Assembly (NCBI RefSeq): GCF_015711015.1
Contig: NZ_CP064653.1
Span: 1,116,001 to 1,180,000 of the forward strand
Direction of reading: 5' to 3'
DNA: 64,000 nt
Source of the DNA: Methylomonas sp. LL1
GTDB lineage: Bacteria > Pseudomonadota > Gammaproteobacteria > Methylococcales > Methylomonadaceae
This document shows, piece after piece, positions 18,206 to 25,560 of this stretch. The notes beneath the pieces are model-generated. The model was given only the letters and a program-made list of their open reading frames with translations. It was not told the origin of the DNA and searched no databases. Each line of letters opens with the position of its first letter. Position 1 is the stretch's first letter. Position numbers and translations under genes: made by a program.

Positions 18206-18925
18206 TTAGCCTTTCGGCTTAAATTCCGCCAGCACCTTCATTAACTCAAACATTTTAGTCGTCGGATCATCCGTATTCAATTGACTTTGTTGTTTGAATA
18301 ATGATTCAGACCAGACGATTGCGTTTTCTATATTTTTGCCATTATTCAAAAGATTAAATCTATCTTTATCAATCCGCTTATTAGTATGACTATAATCAGT
18401 TATATGCTTTTTGAGCCGTTTTATCGTGTTATTTTCGGATCCTAGCGGAGAATCCGCTTTCTCAAAGTGTAATAACATCCAATATTCAAAGCACGGAACA
18501 GAGGTTATTTTTATTATTTCACCGCCACGAACAGATTTGGTTCGGTGGCAAGCTTTGGTGAACGCATCCGGATCGTCCTTATCGAATAGGCAATATATGT
18601 ATTCGTAAGGTTTAAACGGTGTTTTGCGTTTCTGAGCAACGGCAACGGCATAATCAACAACGCTAATGGGCGATGACCCGTACTTAACCTCACCAATTTT
18701 GGGTGGAGCTTTTTGAATCTCTGAAAACGTTTTAGGGCATACATGCTGAGTGGCATCTATCAAATGAATTTTGTTTTCAATGTCCCAAGCGTTTCGTAAA
18801 TGGCGAATATAATCGCCTTCGGTTTCACCTTCGCAAACCACTAAAATGACAGCCGCCTGTTTAACTTGTTGTCTTTTTAGATCGTCTGTTTTTTTCTTAT
18901 TTCTTTGAAAAAGCTTATCGCTCAT
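18206..18925 (-). CDS. rloB: RloB-like protein (AbiLii, Toprim-like nuclease)
   Basis: A protein of 239 residues of the RloB family. A basic, lysine-rich start is followed by VILVVCEGETEGDYIRHL, the Toprim-like acidic strand of the family, and later by YIYCLFDKDDPD, a second acidic cluster. RloB proteins pair with RloA ATPases in restriction loci and in AbiL-type abortive phage defence. The ATG at 18925 overlaps the rloA stop in an ATGA, so it is translated from the rloA message. The pair is clearly AT-richer than its surroundings, in line with horizontal transfer. Confidence 0.82.
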   Translation of the reverse strand: MSDKLFQRNKKKTDDLKRQQVKQAAVILVVCEGETEGDYIRHLRNAWDIENKIHLIDATQHVCPKTFSEIQKAPPKIGEVKYGSSPISVVDYAVAVAQKRKTPFKPYEYIYCLFDKDDPDAFTKACHRTKSVRGGEIIKITSVPCFEYWMLLHFEKADSPLGSENNTIKRLKKHITDYSHTNKRIDKDRFNLLNNGKNIENAIVWSESLFKQQSQLNTDDPTTKMFELMKVLAEFKPKG

Positions 18926-20181
18926 TGCCAACTAAACTCATCGATGAAAGGGACGGCACCATACTTTCCTTCTAAATAACCTTTTGCCAGCGATTCATTA
19001 GATCGCGGGCAAAAATCGCTCAATGGGTAAAGTTGAGTCGCTAGTTCGCTATCTTTTTCAACAAACCACACTTGGTCGCGGCGGAAAATATCATTTTTTA
19101 ATACCGAAATATCGTGAGTCGTAAAAATTAACTGGGCATTGTTAGGATTGGTTTCTGGGTTATTGAATAAACCGATAATCATCTTTACGATAAATGGGTG
19201 TAAGCTATTGTTTAACTCGTCAATATAAACAATACGCCCATTTTCTAAAATATCAATAATAGGAAATGCCCATCCGAATAGCTTTTGGGTGCCTTCAGAT
19301 TCTTCAGTTAAACTAAGTGGGGCACGTTGGTCTTTGACATGCGTTAAATTTACTTTGAATTTACTCAAATTACCCTTTTCAAAGGCGACTCTAAGTCTAT
19401 CAGGGATACTACCGTTTTCTTGTTCAAACTTTTTTAAATCGTCTAAATCCAATTTTTTTTCTTCGACATCAAGGTCGATAATGGATAGGTCAGCAGTAGT
19501 GAGGTAGCGTAGAACTTTCTTTTTAAGCTCACTATCTTGGATTTTGTTAGCTGTATAACCAATATATCCTTCTGAAAGAAAGACAATTTTATTTCTAAGC
19601 CAATTAAATACGGGTTTTAATGTTTCTGAATTATCTTGTACCGCTACGGATAATAACAAAGAGTTATTGCGTGTCCGGCGTTTCCAAGCCTCTCTATCCG
19701 CTTTTTTGGCTAGATTTCTGTGTACAATCCATTGCTCTTTATCTTCCCCATCGCGTTCAATCCAGGTTTGTACTGAGTTTTTTGGAGTAACATAAAGCCA
19801 TTCATTCAATACTGCTTCCTGGTTTACGGCAAAGCCATACTGATAGCGTGCGCCTTTATCGATAAATACAACTTCAAACGTGGATGGTTCTAGGTAGGAG
19901 GTATTGTCTAATTTGAATGGGATCGTGTCGGTTTCCTCGCCTTCATTCATCTTGCTATTGTTAAGAATAAATTGCTCCATGAATTTCAAGGCATCCAGTA
20001 ACGATGTTTTTCCTGCCGCATTGGCTCCATAAATCGCCACGGTACGAAGTAATTCGCTTGGCTGGCCGCCAGTAGAAAACAGATTATCAGGATGTTCCTT
20101 ATAAGCTTTAACTGGAGTAAGCCTTAACGTTTGTTGCTCCCTAATCGACTTAAAGTTAGCAACGCTGAATTCAACTAGCAT
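18922..20181 (-). CDS. rloA: RloA-like AAA/ABC-type ATPase (AbiLi)
   Basis: An ATPase of 419 residues from the ATG at 20181. It starts MLVEFSVANFKSIRE, the usual SMC/RecF-like first strand, with Walker A GANAAGKTS at 52-60, a signature-like LTEESEGTQKLF, Walker B IVYIDELNNSLHP and the terminal FTTHD switch. Family members act with an RloB partner in phage defence. The 73 upstream codons of the open frame run into the region before the GFA gene and look non-coding. It is the first gene of a two-gene operon with rloB and is AT-rich. Confidence 0.83.
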   Translation of the reverse strand: MLVEFSVANFKSIREQQTLRLTPVKAYKEHPDNLFSTGGQPSELLRTVAIYGANAAGKTSLLDALKFMEQFILNNSKMNEGEETDTIPFKLDNTSYLEPSTFEVVFIDKGARYQYGFAVNQEAVLNEWLYVTPKNSVQTWIERDGEDKEQWIVHRNLAKKADREAWKRRTRNNSLLLSVAVQDNSETLKPVFNWLRNKIVFLSEGYIGYTANKIQDSELKKKVLRYLTTADLSIIDLDVEEKKLDLDDLKKFEQENGSIPDRLRVAFEKGNLSKFKVNLTHVKDQRAPLSLTEESEGTQKLFGWAFPIIDILENGRIVYIDELNNSLHPFIVKMIIGLFNNPETNPNNAQLIFTTHDISVLKNDIFRRDQVWFVEKDSELATQLYPLSDFCPRSNESLAKGYLEGKYGAVPFIDEFSWQ

Positions 20182-20305
20182 GATTTGTATTTGGCCGCGA
20201 CAAGAATTATCAAAAATTGCAGGTTTTATGCAAAAAATAGGATTTACGGTTCGAAGTATAGACCTGACTGCCCTAAAATGCACTAAAAATGACGAATCGT
20301 CACCC

Positions 20306-20716
20306 CTACCGATCCGCCGGATGATTGATACCATCCCCGGTTCGCACTTCGCCCAGTTCAAAAGGGTTAACGCCTTCCAGGCAGGCGACGTTGTAGCCAT
20401 ACAGACTAGGTTCCGATCGGCGCTGGTGGTGGGTATAGATGCCGCAATTCGAGCAGAAATAATGTTTGGCGCTCATCGTGTTGAATTGATAAAGCTTCAG
20501 GACCTCTTCACCCTTAACGACCCTGATTCCCGAGAGCGGCACCGACGCCATAATCGCGCCTTTGCGCCGGCATAGCGAACAATCGCAACGGCGCGGATCG
20601 ACGATGCCGTCGGGAAGATCGAGTTCGAGTTCCACCGAACCGCAATGGCATGTCGCGCGGTGCTTGGGGTTGATGGTGGTGTTGCCTACTTTTTTGATCA
20701 TATCGTGGTTGTCCAT
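20306..20716 (-). CDS. GFA (CENP-V) family zinc protein
   Basis: A protein of 136 residues with the zinc cysteines of the glutathione-dependent formaldehyde-activating family: CHCGSVELELD, CDCSLCRRKG and YFCSNCGIYTHH. Some members activate formaldehyde by adding glutathione, which would suit a C1-using organism, but most are uncharacterised, so the substrate is open. It has full length, unlike the broken GFA relative at 27.6-28.0 kb. A 124-base gap separates it from rloA. Confidence 0.85.
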   Translation of the reverse strand: MDNHDMIKKVGNTTINPKHRATCHCGSVELELDLPDGIVDPRRCDCSLCRRKGAIMASVPLSGIRVVKGEEVLKLYQFNTMSAKHYFCSNCGIYTHHQRRSEPSLYGYNVACLEGVNPFELGEVRTGDGINHPADR

Positions 20717-20820
20717 TGGGTTTTATTAAGGTTAAGTCTGCGTTAGCAGTTGATTTTGTCTGCAAAAAGCCGCGAAGCGAACAACTGCCGAAGGCACGCT
20801 TTTAAACCTCTTACATACCG

Positions 20821-21098
20821 CCCGAGCATCGCAGCTTTTGTCGAGACAAATCGGCAGGACAGCCGATTTACATGCACAGCACCCGAAGGGCGAGGTACAT
20901 GGATGTACCGAGTGATTTGCCCGAAGGGGCGCGGCAGGGATGCCGCGCGTTTTACGTAGGGGCTGGGAAGCTCCTTCGGAAAACCCTCGACAAAAGCGAG
21001 AAGCGCAGGATTCAGCGGCATGTGGGTGGCCTTTTCTTTGGATACTTTCTTTTGGCCGCGCAAAAGAAAGTATCTCGGCTGTCGGTCCGAGAACCGAC
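20821..21098. repeat. Multi-hairpin intergenic repeat, copy A
   Basis: This element fills most of the 666-base gap between the GFA and GST genes. It contains a chain of inverted repeats: an outer pair GCTTTTGTCGAG (20834-20845) with CTCGACAAAAGC (20986-20997); AAATCGGC/GCCGATTT (20848-20869); GGTACAT/ATGTACC (20894-20909); GCGCGGCA/TGCCGCGC (20929-20948); AGGGGCT/AGCTCCT (20958-20975); a 14-base arm pair starting GATACTTTC (21041-21074); and GTCGGT/ACCGAC (21081-21098). A second copy lies at 53.05-53.26 kb. Its stems differ from this copy by paired changes. Open frames across it on both strands look like artefacts of the repeat. Confidence 0.8.
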
Positions 21099-21208
21099 TT
21101 CTAAATGGCTTCGCGTAGCGTTACTGATCAAAATATATCGGCGGAAGCAATTCAACTACTAACGCACACATAGCAATTATTAATCCGGCCTAAGTTATCA
21201 CCGGTATT

Positions 21209-21290
21209 CCGTTCGGGCTGAGCTTGTCCAAGCCCGCTGCAGCCTGCCCTTCGACAAACTCAGTACCCTCAAGGGCATAAAGGCGAACGG
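21209..21290. repeat. REP-like inverted repeat
   Basis: Ends CCGTTCG (21209-21215) and CGAACGG (21284-21290) face each other. Inside, GGGCTGAGCTTGTCCAAGCC and CCTTCGACAAACTCAG form imperfect complementary arms. This is the widespread proteobacterial intergenic element of the type 'GAGCTTGTCGAAG...CTTCGACAAGCTC'. It sits in the same gene-free gap as repeat copy A. I see no transposase. Confidence 0.65.
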
Positions 21291-21382
21291 TGTTTAAAGG
21301 CCGGTTAATCGTCTATGGTCCTCATGCTTTGGATTGGGGCGACTGGCGTATTTTATGACACTGCCTAGCTCTGCACGCGAGC

Positions 21383-22072
21383 TTACGGGCCAATGCCACG
21401 ATAGTCGTGCAGCCAAGTGCCGGCGTTTCGGGCCATCTGCTCGTGTTCTTCATCGCGCCATGTTTCGTTCAACGCGGCGGCATACCAATCTTGCATGGCC
21501 GGCAATGCTAGCAAACGATCGACGTAGGTTCGGCAAGCAGGGGCCAACTCCAGTCCATAGGTTTGTACGCGAAATGCGACGGGCGCGAAGAAAGCGTCCA
21601 CGGCGGTAAATACCTGCCCGGCCAGGAAGGGGCCGCCAAAGCGAGTCAAGCCATCGAGCCATAGTTCATTCAGTCGCGTCAGATCCCTTTCCAGCGCCGG
21701 CGAAGACGATGCCATTTGAATCCGTAGCCCGCAATTCATCGTGCAACACTCCCGCAGTACCTGAAACCCCGAGTGCATTTCCGCAACCGCGCAACGCGCC
21801 CAGGTTCGCGCCGCTGCATCGGCCGGCCAAACCGCCGGGGTTCGCTCGGCCAAGTATTCGGTAATCGCCAGCGAATCCCAAACAACTGTTTCGCCGTCGA
21901 TCAGGCAGGGGACTTTTCCGCTTGGCGAAAAACTGTGGAAGGCGTTGGTTTCATCGGTTTCGGCAAACGGGAAGAGCTTTTCGATAAATGGAATGTCGAG
22001 TTCACGCATCAGTACCCAAGGTCTTAGCGACCATGATGAGTAATTTTTATTGGCAATGTAGAGTTCGAACAT
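21383..22072 (-). CDS. Glutathione S-transferase family protein
   Basis: A GST of 229 residues. The N-terminal thioredoxin-like domain (1-80) starts MFELYIANKNYSSWSLRPWVLMREL, with the catalytic serine/tyrosine region YSSWS, the cis-proline in GKVPCLID and the glutathione contact WDSLAITEYLAE. An all-helical C-terminal domain follows. The ATG at 22072 is preceded by GAGG; the 37 extra upstream codons belong to a decayed gene region and are dropped. Its substrate is unknown; relatives conjugate electrophiles or reduce peroxides. Confidence 0.88.
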   Translation of the reverse strand: MFELYIANKNYSSWSLRPWVLMRELDIPFIEKLFPFAETDETNAFHSFSPSGKVPCLIDGETVVWDSLAITEYLAERTPAVWPADAAARTWARCAVAEMHSGFQVLRECCTMNCGLRIQMASSSPALERDLTRLNELWLDGLTRFGGPFLAGQVFTAVDAFFAPVAFRVQTYGLELAPACRTYVDRLLALPAMQDWYAAALNETWRDEEHEQMARNAGTWLHDYRGIGP

Positions 22073-22094
22073 GATCGATTTATCCTCTTGGTTT

Positions 22095-22286
22095 CTAAAC
22101 GTTGATTTTGGCACTTCGCGCAAGCCCGGCGAAAAAATTGCTTGGCCGTTCGCCATCCGATTTCCGAGCAAGAGATTTCGCAAATTCGCTCACGGCGCCG
22201 ACAAATCCATCGGCTTGGTCCTGCATGATGAAATGTCCGCAGTTCTTTCGGTTTGATAAACGGCGCCCGCCAGCGCTTAAAAACAT
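22095..22286 (-). pseudogene. Possible remnant of an alpha/beta-hydrolase C-terminus
   Basis: The 330 bases between the GST start and the DUF6624 stop hold no intact gene. On the minus strand, a short frame reads NCGHFIMQDQADGFVGAVSEFAKSL, which resembles the last catalytic-histidine segment of alpha/beta hydrolases (GHF...Q.P..F...V..FL). Nothing matching the rest of such an enzyme is upstream. I read it as a leftover end of a deleted hydrolase gene. The match is by eye and short, so it could be chance. Confidence 0.3.
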
Positions 22287-22405
22287 GCGATTGCCAAGCC
22301 GAACAGCAAGTAGCGCAAACGCTGCAACAATACGAATGTCATGTCAGCGAACGGAAGGTTGGATGCTGCGAGAAATCGAACCATATCCGAACCGGTTGCT
22401 GGGCT

Positions 22406-23011
22406 TCAACTTGCAACTCTCCAACCCACGGAATAAAGCCATTTTTGATATTGCTCATCCAGGTCGGGCGGTGTCGGAATATTCTCGCGCGTGCTTTGCG
22501 CTGTTAATTCGGCGGTTCTTTCCTCGATGGTATTCAAGCCGACCGCAAGCCGTCGATCATTGACGGTTTCCGGATTCTCGATTGGATAAGGTTCGAGTTC
22601 GCCATTCTTATTTGGCTGGAATTGAGTCCCGTAACGTTGCGGTTTTCCCTCATACATGCGAATACGGTCTTCCAGAAATGCCACCTGCCAAAGCATCACT
22701 TCGTTGTTGGAGGCGGCTTGCTTCAGCAAAGAAAGGCAATGCCGCATGAATGAAGGATTGCCAATGGCATGTTGAGCGATCAACCATGCCGCCCAAGCCC
22801 CCTCCTCACTCACAAGACGGTTTCCAGGCCAACCATATTGCTCGATGATGGCCTCAAGGCGAGCGGCATTGCTTTTATGTACGGCCTCCATGCGCGGGTG
22901 ATAGAGAGCGTGGCTTAGAGAGCCATCGGCGACCAACGCCTCCCGTACCGAGAGATCATTTTTTGCCATCGCCACCAGTTCCTGGCTCAACATTTCGTTT
23001 GAATGATTCAT
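22406..23011 (-). CDS. DUF6624 domain protein
   Basis: A soluble protein of 201 residues without signal peptide. It has the features of the DUF6624 family: an N-terminal helical part with DLSVREAL, then GWPGNRLVSEEGAWAAWLIAQHA, LMRHCL-type helix, EVMLWQVAFLEDRIRMYEGKPQRYGTQ and a C-terminal RRLAVGLNTIEERTAEL. The function of the family is unknown; members are scattered among mobile and accessory gene pools. No neighbour suggests a role. Confidence 0.75.
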   Translation of the reverse strand: MNHSNEMLSQELVAMAKNDLSVREALVADGSLSHALYHPRMEAVHKSNAARLEAIIEQYGWPGNRLVSEEGAWAAWLIAQHAIGNPSFMRHCLSLLKQAASNNEVMLWQVAFLEDRIRMYEGKPQRYGTQFQPNKNGELEPYPIENPETVNDRRLAVGLNTIEERTAELTAQSTRENIPTPPDLDEQYQKWLYSVGWRVAS

Positions 23012-23165
23012 CGGGGCTCTGTTTTGGCAATTAGAACGTGTACAGTATGTCTTCCAGCAACGATAAGTGGCGCTTCAGCTTGTGCCCACCGGTGGACGAT
23101 CCGCCGCGCGCCATGAACATGGCATACTATCCCGGCTGCCAATCAGCGTCGAAGATTAATCCGCT

Positions 23166-23321
23166 TTAAGCTGACGGACGTTTGATCAAGAGCCGAATCC
23201 AAAACCACGTCTCGAAGGCTGCCCCAACGATGAAGGCGGCGTTACCAACACCGGAATAGCCAGCCAGATAACAAGCCACGGCTACCGCTAAAATCATTAC
23301 GGTAATGATGTGATGTTTCAT
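23166..23321 (-). CDS. Small membrane protein, 51 residues
   Basis: A short frame starts with ATG at 23321, ten bases after AGGAGA, and ends with TAA at 23166. It codes for MKHHIITVMILAVAVACYL, then AGYSGVGNAAFIVGAAFE and TWFWIRLLIKRPSA: a membrane helix at about 5-22, a second hydrophobic stretch at 26-42, and a positive tail. The good ribosome site and clean hydrophobic pattern support a real gene. Function unknown. The flanking bases (23012-23165 and 23322-23399) hold nothing else I can support. Confidence 0.55.
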   Translation of the reverse strand: MKHHIITVMILAVAVACYLAGYSGVGNAAFIVGAAFETWFWIRLLIKRPSA

Positions 23322-23399
23322 ATCCCCGTTCTCCTAAGCATTAACGGCGTAAAAAATTTCTTGGTTCATACCGAACCAATCATACAAAGCATTCATGAT

Positions 23400-23873
23400 T
23401 TATTCGCTTAAAAGCTCAATGGCCGGGATCGGCAAATGGTAGACATAAAACTGTTCGTCGCGCGTCCAGCCTGTTGTTCGATAAAGCCCCTGCGCCTCTG
23501 TGTTGATTGCTGCCGTTGACAAGGTCAGGCGAACAGCGCCTAAGGCGGCCGCATATTCGACTGCCGCCGCTATGAGCCGGCCGGCAATGCCTTGTCTGCG
23601 AAATCCTGCATCGACGAACAGATCGTTGAGAATGTAGGTTCTAGCCAGCGAGACTGACGAAAAGCTGGGATAAAGCTGGACAAAGCCGGTGGTTCTATTG
23701 TCCTGTTCGGCCAGGAACAGTATCGATTCGCCGTGTTCGAATCGATCCCGCAAAAATGATCTCGCCGCATGCGGATCGCTGGGCTTACCGTAAAACTGAC
23801 GGTAACCGTCGAATAACGGAATGAGTGCATCCAGGTCGAACAGCGTAGCTTGGCGAACAGCAAATGGCTTCAT
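23400..23873 (-). CDS. GNAT-family N-acetyltransferase
   Basis: An acetyltransferase of 157 residues, from ATG 23873. Motif A of the GNAT fold is seen in LNDLFVDAGFRRQGIAGRLIAAAVEYA (acetyl-CoA pyrophosphate loop), with the preceding TTGFVQLYPSFSS strand and a C-terminal GLYRTTGWTRDEQFYVYHL. The acceptor is unknown. It is one of several GNAT genes in the 23-35 kb accessory stretch and lies 25 bases downstream of the PaiB-like gene start-to-stop in the opposite order, on the same strand. Confidence 0.85.
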   Translation of the reverse strand: MKPFAVRQATLFDLDALIPLFDGYRQFYGKPSDPHAARSFLRDRFEHGESILFLAEQDNRTTGFVQLYPSFSSVSLARTYILNDLFVDAGFRRQGIAGRLIAAAVEYAAALGAVRLTLSTAAINTEAQGLYRTTGWTRDEQFYVYHLPIPAIELLSE

Positions 23874-23897
23874 GGCGACTTCTCTCAATGGTTGGAC

Positions 23898-24530
23898 TCA
23901 GGATTTGGTTGCATCGGCGACCAAACTTGCCATGGCCGGCTGGCCGGATTCGCTCAAAGCTTTGATCACGCTACTTTGGTTTTCCGGCGGCTGGTTTTGG
24001 CTGACTTTCCACTTGCCTTGCAGCCGCGTCACGCTGATTTCGATGCCGATAATCTGTGTGATCAATCGTTCGGTAAAATCAGCCGGGGCGTCCGATACAG
24101 ACCAGGGCTCGGGAAAACCAGCTTCGAATTCCTGCGTCATAGCCTCCAATTGCCGGCGAATCCAGACTGGATCGTCGATGATCCGCAGCCTGCCGTAAGC
24201 ATGCACGGCGGCGTAATTCCAGGTGGGCACCACCTTGCCGGTTTCAGGTTTGGTCGCATACCAGGATGGCGAAATATAGGCATTTGCTGATTGGAACACC
24301 GCCAATACTTCGGTTTGCGGTTCGAAGTCCGTCCACAGCGGATTCGAGCGGGCGATATGGCCGTGCAAACTGCCGTAAGGTGAACCGTCGTCCTCCACCC
24401 AATGCAACGGAATATGGTTAGCGTTCAGGCCCTTGGCGGACAAGGTAACTAATGTCGCCAGTGGATAATCGCGTATCAATGTCTGCATGACATCGATTCT
24501 GGGTTGTTCGAAATGTTTGGGGATATACAT
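23898..24530 (-). CDS. paiB: PaiB-type FMN-binding protein
   Basis: A protein of 210 residues of the FMN-binding split-barrel PaiB family, starting MYIPKHFEQPRIDVMQTLI, with NANHIPLHW, LHGHIARSNPLW and NAYISPSWYATK, VPTWNYAAVHAYG as the conserved pieces. In Bacillus, PaiB is linked to negative control of sporulation and protease genes; in Gram-negative bacteria it is probably a flavin- or haem-binding enzyme. The next gene downstream is a GNAT gene, as in the Bacillus paiA-paiB pair, where PaiA is also a GNAT. Confidence 0.85.
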   Translation of the reverse strand: MYIPKHFEQPRIDVMQTLIRDYPLATLVTLSAKGLNANHIPLHWVEDDGSPYGSLHGHIARSNPLWTDFEPQTEVLAVFQSANAYISPSWYATKPETGKVVPTWNYAAVHAYGRLRIIDDPVWIRRQLEAMTQEFEAGFPEPWSVSDAPADFTERLITQIIGIEISVTRLQGKWKVSQNQPPENQSSVIKALSESGQPAMASLVADATKS

Positions 24531-24735
24531 GAGTGATTGCTGGATACTTACCGTTTAAGTGTCGATGTCGCTTAGACATTGATTTTGTAATTCAAGGTCA
24601 CTTCGTCGCCGTGCATGCCGCGGAATCCCCAATTGCAGGCGGGACTTTCGACAATGCAAATTTCGATGTCCTAACGTCGGCGTGTATTCGCCGAGCAATG
24701 CGATTGATACGGTCATGGATGGGTAAACTCTTTGT

Positions 24736-25560
24736 TTAACCCAACGTTTTGATCGATATGCATATCATCGGCGCGGTTCGATACAGACAGGAATAATGGG
24801 AAAGTCCGTCCAGTACCGTGATGTTCGAACAGCCAGGCAACGCCGATGCCAAATAATCGGCCATGGCAACCGGCGACCAATTGTCTTCCGCACCGTGCCA
24901 GATATGAGTATCGACGCTTATATCGGCCAGCGTCGCTTTCCAGGGCTGCACGTAGGCAATAACGTCGCGAGTGTAGCCTAGCGAATCGCGCTTGAAACAG
25001 GTTTTGAGCGTTCGGGTCATGGCGATCCGAAACGTCTTGTCCACTGCCAAAGCCTTGTCTTCACCGGCCGCGCTGGAAAATAACATTCGCAACAACAGGC
25101 CGGGAAAAATACTCGCCAGCCATCCTTGTACGCGAGCCAGCCGCAGAAATGCCGACGGATGATTTTGAGCCAGCCGGAAAACGGCTTTTCCCGCCGCCGC
25201 GTCGATAAAGTTACCGGCATCCAGCGGCGCGGCCGCGGAAACCAAATGCAGGCTGCGGACTTTGCCGTTCATCGCGCGGCATACTTGTAAGGCTACGAAT
25301 GCTCCGATCGAAAAGCCAATAAAATCGACGGGTTTATCGCCAACCTTCTTGGCAATCTCTTCGGCTATACATTGATAATACGCAGCACCTTGCAACCGAG
25401 GGGCTATGGTCGAGCGGTCATAACAAATGATGGTCAGCTGATGTTGTTTGCCATAAACATCGAATATTTCGCATTCGTCGGGCGAACCCGGCGTACCGTG
25501 GAAATAGATCACCGGCTGGCCGTCGCCGGCGCCGAATTGGCTAAATTCTATTGATGGCAT
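24736..25560 (-). CDS. Alpha/beta hydrolase
   Basis: A hydrolase of 274 residues from the ATG at 25560. The oxyanion segment VIYFHGTPGSPDECE, the nucleophile elbow GFSIGAFVAL and a C-terminal HIWHGAEDNWSP followed by LDGLSHYSC provide Ser, Asp and His of the triad. Substrate unknown. Its start lies 13 bases inside the end of the amidase gene, so it is co-translated as the last gene of an lspA-side group. The 205 bases after its stop include a 30-codon open stretch (to ...GDEVTLNYKINV) that could be a decayed gene end. Confidence 0.82.
   Translation of the reverse strand: MPSIEFSQFGAGDGQPVIYFHGTPGSPDECEIFDVYGKQHQLTIICYDRSTIAPRLQGAAYYQCIAEEIAKKVGDKPVDFIGFSIGAFVALQVCRAMNGKVRSLHLVSAAAPLDAGNFIDAAAGKAVFRLAQNHPSAFLRLARVQGWLASIFPGLLLRMLFSSAAGEDKALAVDKTFRIAMTRTLKTCFKRDSLGYTRDVIAYVQPWKATLADISVDTHIWHGAEDNWSPVAMADYLASALPGCSNITVLDGLSHYSCLYRTAPMICISIKTLG

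Noticed and set aside
20743-21162. Protein frames of about 90-106 residues across the 20.8 kb repeat, on both strands
   Set aside because: The same region forms a dense set of inverted repeats shared with 53.1 kb, and the reading frame is not kept in the second copy.
24533-24735. Possible decayed gene end (...GDEVTLNYKINV) after the PaiB gene
   Set aside because: Only about 30 codons are open and no family could be named, so it is noted in the neighbouring entry only.
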